Part shown: positions 57,267-64,000 of the stretch, piece after piece
How positions within the stretch are numbered: the stretch's first letter is position 1
How the letters are laid out: the number at the start of each line of letters is the position of its first letter
Assembly (NCBI GenBank): GCA_963662155.1
Contig: OY759275.1
Coordinates: 3,433,206 to 3,497,205, forward strand
Origin: Lamellibrachia columna
Taxonomy: Eukaryota > Annelida > Polychaeta > Sabellida > Siboglinidae
Length of the DNA stretch: 64,000 nucleotides
Direction of reading: 5' to 3'
Program-made: the position numbers and the translations under genes
Notes under the pieces: generated by a model
The model's database searches: none
Told to the model about the DNA's origin: nothing
Seen by the model: only the letters and a program-made list of their open reading frames with translations

Positions 57267-57992
57267 GCTGGGACTGCACGCATGGCCATGGGTACTACTA
57301 AGTTCGTGACCGTTTGTGTGCTTTATTTTGAATTACCTATATATCCGTGATGGATCACACCACAATCCACCCAGAAATCGTACGTGTATATGTGACCGGG
57401 TAACCTTTTGCTATTATTTACCTTCATAAATGGCGCCATTGTCGCATAACGTGTTCGAAACGTAATATTAGTATTGTATTTTATACATTATTGATCGATT
57501 TTCAGACAGAAGATCTCCAGCTTGCAACATTAATTGATATTGCATTTTTCAAGCCTTGAAGAGAGGGTTGACTCGTACCCGGAAGAAGAAGGCAAAGGAC
57601 CTGCAAATTGAAGCTGTCAAGCGTGTTGCGAATGTTTTTGCGTCTCGACTGGGGCCTAGTGTCAGCGAATGTTCATTGTCATTGAAGTGACATTTGGAAA
57701 CAATGCTGAACCTGGACGTGACTGTGGAGCTATGTAAGCTGACAAATACACATAGCTCCTTTCACATTACCTGTGTGTGTACGGACCAGAAGGTATTCAT
57801 GGAGGAAGAATCAAACTGCAGCCAGTCCTCATCACTCCTGCGTTAGCCCAAGTTTGGGCTGTTTGGAGTAAACCACTTGAGACTTGAGACTCCATATGCA
57901 TAAATACCTTCACTTCGTGTATATAGATTTTAATATAGTTTTTAACCTAAAAACACCCATTGTTGCCCCAATAGCGGTGCAATGTCTTTTAA
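57267..57992. other. No gene recognised; 5' flank or 5' UTR of LINE X copy B
   Basis: No similarity to A 29726-31411. May be the 5' part of LINE X, because coding frames of that element follow directly. Confidence 0.35.
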
Positions 57993-58281
57993 TTGGCCCT
58001 GACCGGAGCTACCAACGGACACAGACGCCGCAGGACTTACGACGCTCCTAAGGAGCCCAGTCCTTCACAGGAAGAAGAAGACCTGTGGCCTGAGGGCACG
58101 TACGTGCGGTGGTGGAGGCAACCTAGGCAGCTGAAGAATTCTGTTGGTGGACCGCCATCCACCACACAAGTGTCAGCAGGTCAGCTAGTGAACACTGACA
58201 CTGCTAGGCTGGTGCAAACACTGAACTGTGGTAATGATGATAGTGATACTGCTATCACTGTTCCCAAATCTGCCATTTATT
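57993..58281 (+). pseudogene. Possible upstream ORF of LINE X (B)
   Basis: 96 codons, Arg- and Glu-rich (HRRRRTYDAPKEPSPSQEEE), ending TAA two bases before the endonuclease frame. The position suits the end of a LINE first ORF. No zinc knuckle or RRM seen. Confidence 0.3.
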
Positions 58282-58282
58282 A

Positions 58283-59145
58283 ATGATTTTGCACATTATC
58301 AAGTACCTAATCATTATGAAAATTATTAGCTTCAATTGTAGGGGCCTGCCTAATCACCCTGATAATATATACCTCCGACCCTGTGTTGAGGAAATATTGA
58401 ACAACAATGATACGGATATCGTTTGTCTACAAGAAACATGGTATAGCAAGCAAGACCTTGCTACGTTAAATACATTACATAAGAATTTCCATGGTATAGG
58501 TGTAGCCATTGTGGATGACACAGATGGCTTACGTAGGGGCCACATTCCTGATGGAGTAGCTATAATGTGGCGGTCCTCTCTGGATAAAAATGTGAAACCT
58601 CTTAATTTTAATATTGATTGGCTTACTGGTATCCAAATGCAGTTTAGCAACCAGGTTTATGTCATGTGTTTATATGCCATATGAGTGTAGTGAAAATGAA
58701 GATATGTATTTAGAGAATTTGGGCATAATCAAGGCTATCATTGATGACCTAGAATGTACCTGCATCTCACTTGTAGGATAATGGAACTCTAACATTAGTG
58801 ACAGTACATCTTTATTTGGAAATCATGTCAGAAGTTTCTGTATTGAAAATAATTTATTATTGTCTAGTGAGACTTACCTCCCAAGTGATACATTTACTCA
58901 CTATAGTGAGGCATGGCGTACCACTTCATGGCTGGACCATTGTGTTTCCACAAGAGACGCCCATGATATTAAAACAGATATTTCAGTCTGGCATTCTCTA
59001 AGTACTGCGGATCATTTTCCAGTTTGTATTGATGTGTCTTTGCAAAGCATACCAGAGGTAGAAATGACCAATAGGCCTACTAATAAAATGCATGGACTAG
59101 CACGGGATAAAGTTAGCCAGGATGGTAAAAATGAATATTGTACAC
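58283..59145 (+). pseudogene. LINE X endonuclease domain (B)
   Basis: MKIISFNCRGL and DIVCLQETWYS are the first two APE endonuclease motifs (N and E). RTTSWLDHC and STADHFPVCIDVSLQ are the last ones (D and H). At least one frameshift or stop lies around 58680-58860. The segment from ~58987 matches A 31419 onward. Confidence 0.75.
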
Positions 59146-60947
59146 TGAAATCAGACAATCTAAAAGAAGCTATGAGCAAAAACTAGCATGTAATATAAAA
59201 AATGACAGCAAGAGTTTTTATGCATATGTCAGGAGTAAACAAAACATACAAGACAAGGTTGGACCTCTAGAAGACAGTGCTGGAAATATAATATCACAGG
59301 TTTTTTAATGGCGGAAAACCTAAATGGTTACTTCAGTTCAGTGTTTACCAAAGAAGATATTAGTTCATTACCAGTTGCTGATCCAAAATTTTAGGAGGCT
59401 AAATCTGACTATTTAGGTCCGTTAGTTGTAACTCCAGAATTGGTAGCTAAGAAAATAAAGGCAATGAAGGATAATAAATCACCGGGAGTGGATGGGATTC
59501 CTCCAAAATTACTAATGGAAACAGTAGAACAAATCAGTATACCACTTGCAAGAGTATTCAACTTGTCATTAAAAGAGGGAGTTGTTCCGTTTGAATGGAA
59601 AGAAGCAAACATCATACCATTATTTAAAAAGGGTTCGAGAAATAAGTTGGAGAATTACAGACCAGTGAGTTTAACGTCAGTGATTTGTAAATTATTAGAA
59701 AGGTTAATTAAAGAACATATGGTGGACTTCCTCGTTAAGCATAAATTATTAAATTAATCTCAACATGGATTCCTTAAAGCGAGGTCATGCTTAACAAATA
59801 TGTTATGTTTTTTGGAAGAAATCACTAAGTGGATAAACGTGGGATCGCCAGTAGATATTATCTACTTAGATTTTCAGAAAGCTTTTGACAAAGTGCCACA
59901 TCAAAGATTACTACTTAAATTAAAACCCATGGTATCGGGGATAGCATAACTGACTGGATAGAACAATGGCTGACTGACAGAAGACAACGAGTTGTAGTAG
60001 ATGGAGAAGTTTCAAATTGGAAATTGGTTTTGAGTGGGGTACCTCAAGGATCAGTGTTAGGACCTATATTATTCTTAATATATATCAATGACTTGGACGA
60101 CAGTATAACAAGTAACGTACTGAAATTTGCGGATAACACAAAACTGTTTAGAAATGTTAATACTGATGGTGATAAACAACATTTACAAAACGATCTAGAC
60201 AGATTAGTGAAATGGTCTGAGAAATGGCAGATGTTGTTCAATTTTGGGAAATGTAAATGCCTACATACAGGACATGGGAACTTGGATGTAAACTATAAAA
60301 TGGGAGATACTGTTCTGGGTACTACTGTAAAAGAAAAGGACTTAGGAGTTACAATAAGCGCTGATATGAAAGTTTCAGAGCAGTGTGGTATTGCACCTTC
60401 AAAGGGTAATCAAATTCTTGGATTGATTAGAAGAAACATAACATACAAGGGAAAAAGTTAATTATACCTCTTTATAAAGCAATAGTTAGACCTCATTTAG
60501 AATACTGTATACAAGCATGGAGACCATATCGTAAGAAGGATATATATATATACGCTTGAACGTATACAAAGGAGAGCAACTAAAATGATTCCAGAACTGA
60601 GAGACCTTAGTTATGAAGAACGCCTGAAAGAATGTGGTTTAACAACTCTAGAGACAAGGAGGTTAAGAGGAGATCAGATTGAAGTTTTTAAGATATTGAA
60701 TGGGTATGAAAATATTGATAGAAATATGTTTTTCTCACTCAAGAAGGATAGCAGAACTAGAGGAAATGAGGTAAAATTGTCTACAGATTGTGTAACTGCT
60801 AGCAACGTGAATATGTTTAAAAACAAGGTTGACACATATCTCAGGAGGGCGGGTTATAAGTAAATGAACATTGTTGGACTCTCGATAAGCCAATGGCTTC
60901 CTTGTCCACGTGCCATCTGGGCCTTTGGCTTGGATGGCAAATCTTGT
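59146..60947 (+). pseudogene. CR1-like LINE nested in LINE X (B), RT with FADN box
   Basis: Reads IKAMKDNKSPGVDGIPPKLL, NYRPVSLTSVICKLLERLIK, QHGFLKARSC, DIIYLDFQKAFDKVPHQRL and GVPQGSVLGPILFLIYINDL, then FADNTKLF where an active enzyme has FADD, then the thumb and a C-terminus matching 37752-38264. It ends in the AAATCTTGTT 3' terminus. Stops or shifts lie near 59307, 59394, 59756, 59925, 60460 and 60550, so it is dead on several counts. 5'-truncated: no endonuclease of its own. Confidence 0.85.
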
Positions 60948-61956
60948 TAATTACAAATGTTTAAATGGGTCTATGTTCATGGGTTTCCTAGATGCTTCTA
61001 AAGCCTTTGACAGAATAAGACACTCTACATTGTTTAAGAAATTGTTTGATAGACAAGTACCTAGTTATATTGTTAGAATTATGATATACTGGTACACAAA
61101 TCAAACTATGCTTGTACGCTGGTCTGTGATTTTATCTAAGGGATTTCAAGTCTCTAATGGTGTCAGGCAAGGTGGCATACTCTCACCGTACCTGTTTAAT
61201 GTATATATTGACGATTTAAGTGCTTCACTAACAAAATGTCGCACTGGCTGTTGTATTGATGATATGAATATAAACCATCTCATGTATGCAGATGACCTGG
61301 TTGTATTTTCCTCTTCTAGTGTAGGTTTGAGGGAGCTGTTGTCTGTTTGTGAAACTTATGGCCTAAATCATGAAATTAAATTTAATCATAAGAAAAGTGC
61401 AATACTCATAAGTAGAGGAAAGTATATAACATGTCATGTATGTCACCTCGCATTTAAGTTAAATGTATGTCACCTCGCATTTAAGTTAAATGTATGTCAC
61501 CTTGCATTTAAGTTAAATGTATGTCACCTTGCATTTAAGTTAAATGTATGTCACCTTGCATTTAAGTTAAATGTATGTCACCTTGCATTTAAGTTACATG
61601 GAGAGGACATTAAAGAAGTGAAAAGTGTAAAATACCTGGGTCATATTATATGCAGTGACTCTAAGGATGAGAAAGATATAATGCGTCAGTGTCGCCAATT
61701 GTATGCCCGTGGTAATGTACTACTTAGGAAATTCTATATCTGCACAAATGATGTCAAGATCAAGCTGTTTAGTATATTTTGCTCATCTATGTATAAAGCT
61801 CAACTGTGGTGGAATCATTCTGTATATAGCATCCACAGATTACATATATGCTACAATAATGTGTTTAGACGATTGCTTGGACTACCCAAATACTGCAGCG
61901 CTTCAGCTATGTTTGAGGAGAGATTGACTCCACCAACTCCAACAGTAAACTCTTGA
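60943..61956 (+). pseudogene. LINE X reverse transcriptase, 3' half (B)
   Basis: Open throughout: CLNGSMFMGFLDASKAFDRI, NGVRQGGILSPYLFNVYIDD and YADDLVVFSSSS keep the RT catalytic Asp residues. Then come six NVCHLAFKL units and SVKYLGHIICSDSKDEKDIM to RLTPPTPTVNS. The N-terminal half of RT (A 31586-32520) is missing, replaced by the CR1-like LINE. Confidence 0.8.
61435..61599 (+). repeat. 27-bp in-frame repeat inside LINE X (B), six units
   Basis: Translated CHLAFKLNV repeats; the first two units read CACCTCGC and the later ones CACCTTGC. Copy A has about four. Confidence 0.92.
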
Positions 61957-63966
61957 GCTCCCCTCTCAGACTCCACCTACTCCTACAGTAAACTGTTGTG
62001 CTCCCCTCACAGACTCCACCTACTCCTACAGTAAACTGTTGAGCTCCTCTCACAGACTCCACCAACTCCTACAGTAAACTGTTGAGTTCCCCTCACAGAC
62101 CCCACCAACTCCTACAGTAAACTGTTGAGCTCCCCTCACAGACCCCACCAACTCCTACAGTAAACTGTTGAGTTCCCCTCATAGACCCCACCAACTCCTA
62201 CAGTAAACTGTTGAGCTCCCCTCTCAGACTCCACCAACTTGTACAGTAAACTGTTGAGTTCCCCTCACAGACCCCACCAACTCCTACAGTAAACTGTTGA
62301 GTTCCCTCACAGACTCCACCAACTCCTACAGTAAACTGTTGAGTTCCCCTCACAGACCCCACCAACTCCTACAGTAAACTGTTGAGTTCCCCTCACAGAC
62401 CCCACCAACTCCTACAGTAAGATGTTGAGTTCCCCTCACAGACCCCACCAACTCCTACAGTAAACTGTTGAGCTCCCCTCACAGACCCCACCAACTGCTA
62501 CAGTAAACTGTTGAGTTCCCCTCACAGACCCCACCAACTCCTACAGTAAACTGTTGAGCTCCCCTCACAGACCCCACCAACTCCTACAGTAAACTGTTGA
62601 GCTCCCCTCACAGACTCCACCAACTCCTACAGTAAACTGTTGAGTTCACCTCATAGACCCCACCAACTCCTACAGTAAACTGTTGAGCTCCCCTCACAGA
62701 CCCCACCAACTCCTACAGTAAACTGTTGAGTTCCCCTCACAGACCCCACCAACTCGTACAGTAAACTGTTGAGTTCCCCTCACAGACTCCACCAACTCCT
62801 ACAGTAAAGTGTTGAGTTCCCCTCACAGACTCCACCAACTCCTACAGTAAACTGTTGAGTTCCCCTCACAGACCCCTCCAACTCCTACAGTAAACTGTTG
62901 AGTTCCCCTCACAGACTCCACCAACTCCTACAGTAAACTGTTGAGTTCCCCTCACAGACCCCACCAACTCCTACAGTAAACTGTTGAGTTCCCCTCACAG
63001 ACCCCACCAACTCCTACAGTAAACTGTTGAGTTCCCCTCACAGACTCCACCAACTCCTACAGTAAACTGTTGAGCTCCCCTCACAGACTCCACCAACTCC
63101 TACAGCAAAGTGTTGAGTTCCCCTCTCAGACTCCACCAACTCCTACAGTAAACTGTTGAGTTCCCCTCACAGACTCCACCAACTCCTTCAGTAAACTGTT
63201 GAGTTCCCCTCACAGACCCCACCTACTCCTACAGTAAAGTGTTGAGTTCTCACAGACCCCACCAACTCCTACAGTAAAGTGTTGAGTTCTCCTCACAGAC
63301 CCCACTAACTCCTACAGTAAACTGTTGAGTTCACCTCACAGACCCCACCAACTCCTACAGTAAACTGTTGAGTTCCCCTCACAGACCCCACCAACTCCTA
63401 CAGTAAAGTGTTGAGTTCTCCTCACAGACCCCACCAACTCCTACAGTAAAGTGTTGAGTTCTCCTCACAGACCCCACCAACTCCTACAGTAAAGTGTTGA
63501 GTTCCCCTCACAGACCCCACCAACTCCTACAGTAAACTGTAGAGTTCCTCTCACAGACTCCACCAACTCCTACAGTAAGCTGTTGAGTTCCCCTCACAGA
63601 CTCCACCAACTCCTACAGTAAGCTGTTGAGTTCCCCTCACAGACTCCACCAACTCCTACAGTAAGCTGTTGAGTTCCCCTCACAGACTCCACCAACTCCT
63701 ACAGTAAAGTGTTGAGTTCCCCTCACAGACTCCACCAACTCCTACAGTAAACTGTTGAGTTCCCCTCACAGACTCCACCAACTCCTACAGTAAACTGTTG
63801 AGTTCCCCTCACAGACCCCACCAACTCCTACAGTAAACTGTTGAGTTCCCCTCACAGACTCCACCAACTCCTACAGTAAACTGTTGAGTTCCCCTCACAG
63901 ACCCCACCAACTCCTACAGTAAACTGTTGAGTTCCCCTCACAGACTCCACCAACTCCTACAGTAAA
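61926..63966. repeat. 43-bp satellite at the 3' end of LINE X (B), about 47 copies
   Basis: Same unit and same end (TAAACATTAGA followed by an A-rich AAAGCAGAAACCATG flank) as 33450-35277. It carries B-specific variants in blocks, such as AAAGTGTTGAG and AAGCTGTTGAG, consistent with local expansion. Confidence 0.97.
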
Positions 63967-64000
63967 CATTAGAGAAAAAAAGCAGAAACCATGTGAAAAA

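Overview
The window is eukaryotic, from an animal genome and probably a marine invertebrate such as a mollusc or another lophotrochozoan; the clade is a guess. Evidence: spliced genes with GT-AG introns and one GC-AG intron, a death-domain exon, an RBR-type E3 ubiquitin ligase gene, dense non-LTR retrotransposon debris, hAT and P-like DNA transposons, and many mini- and microsatellites. There are no prokaryotic operons or CRISPR arrays.

The dominant structure is a large direct (head-to-tail) duplication. Copy A starts at 3688 and copy B at 38400, so the unit measures 34,712 bp. Copy B starts inside the last coding exon of a death-domain gene, so it carries only that gene's final codons and 3' UTR. 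Each copy then holds a tRNA-like tandem array, a complete 12-exon RBR E3 ligase gene on the minus strand (A 7450-20144, 991 codons; B 42162-54944, 990 codons), and a 5'-truncated LINE just upstream of that gene. Joining the 12 exons keeps one open frame in both copies and yields complete RING1 (C3HC4), IBR (C6HC) and Rcat (catalytic Cys) modules followed by an Ariadne-like helical tail.

Copy A gained two transposons that copy B lacks, so B supplies exact empty sites. One is a 1,518-bp hAT element (21039-22556, TSD AGATCAGG). The other is a 5,842-bp P-superfamily element (23367-29208, TSD GCGTCCGC, TIRs over 500 bp). The P element is the most unusual object here. Its plus-strand transposase gene opens with a domain that looks like an RFX winged helix instead of a THAP finger. 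Its opposite strand carries a small two-exon gene joining a PIF1-helicase-like P-loop to a partial PHD finger.

Downstream, A 29726-38399 and B 57267-64000 are accessory. They hold two copies of one LINE (called LINE X here), each ending in a long 43-bp satellite; a CR1-like LINE nested in the B copy of LINE X with a lost catalytic Asp; an open frame for a possible secreted protein of nine 25-residue repeats (36040-37062, A only); and LINE and MITE fragments. Region 1-3459 is mostly repeats and introns.

Divergence between the copies is uneven: almost none from about 12 to 17.6 kb, clearly more on either side. This suggests gene conversion. An unresolved alternative for the whole duplication is two haplotypes joined head to tail in the assembly.
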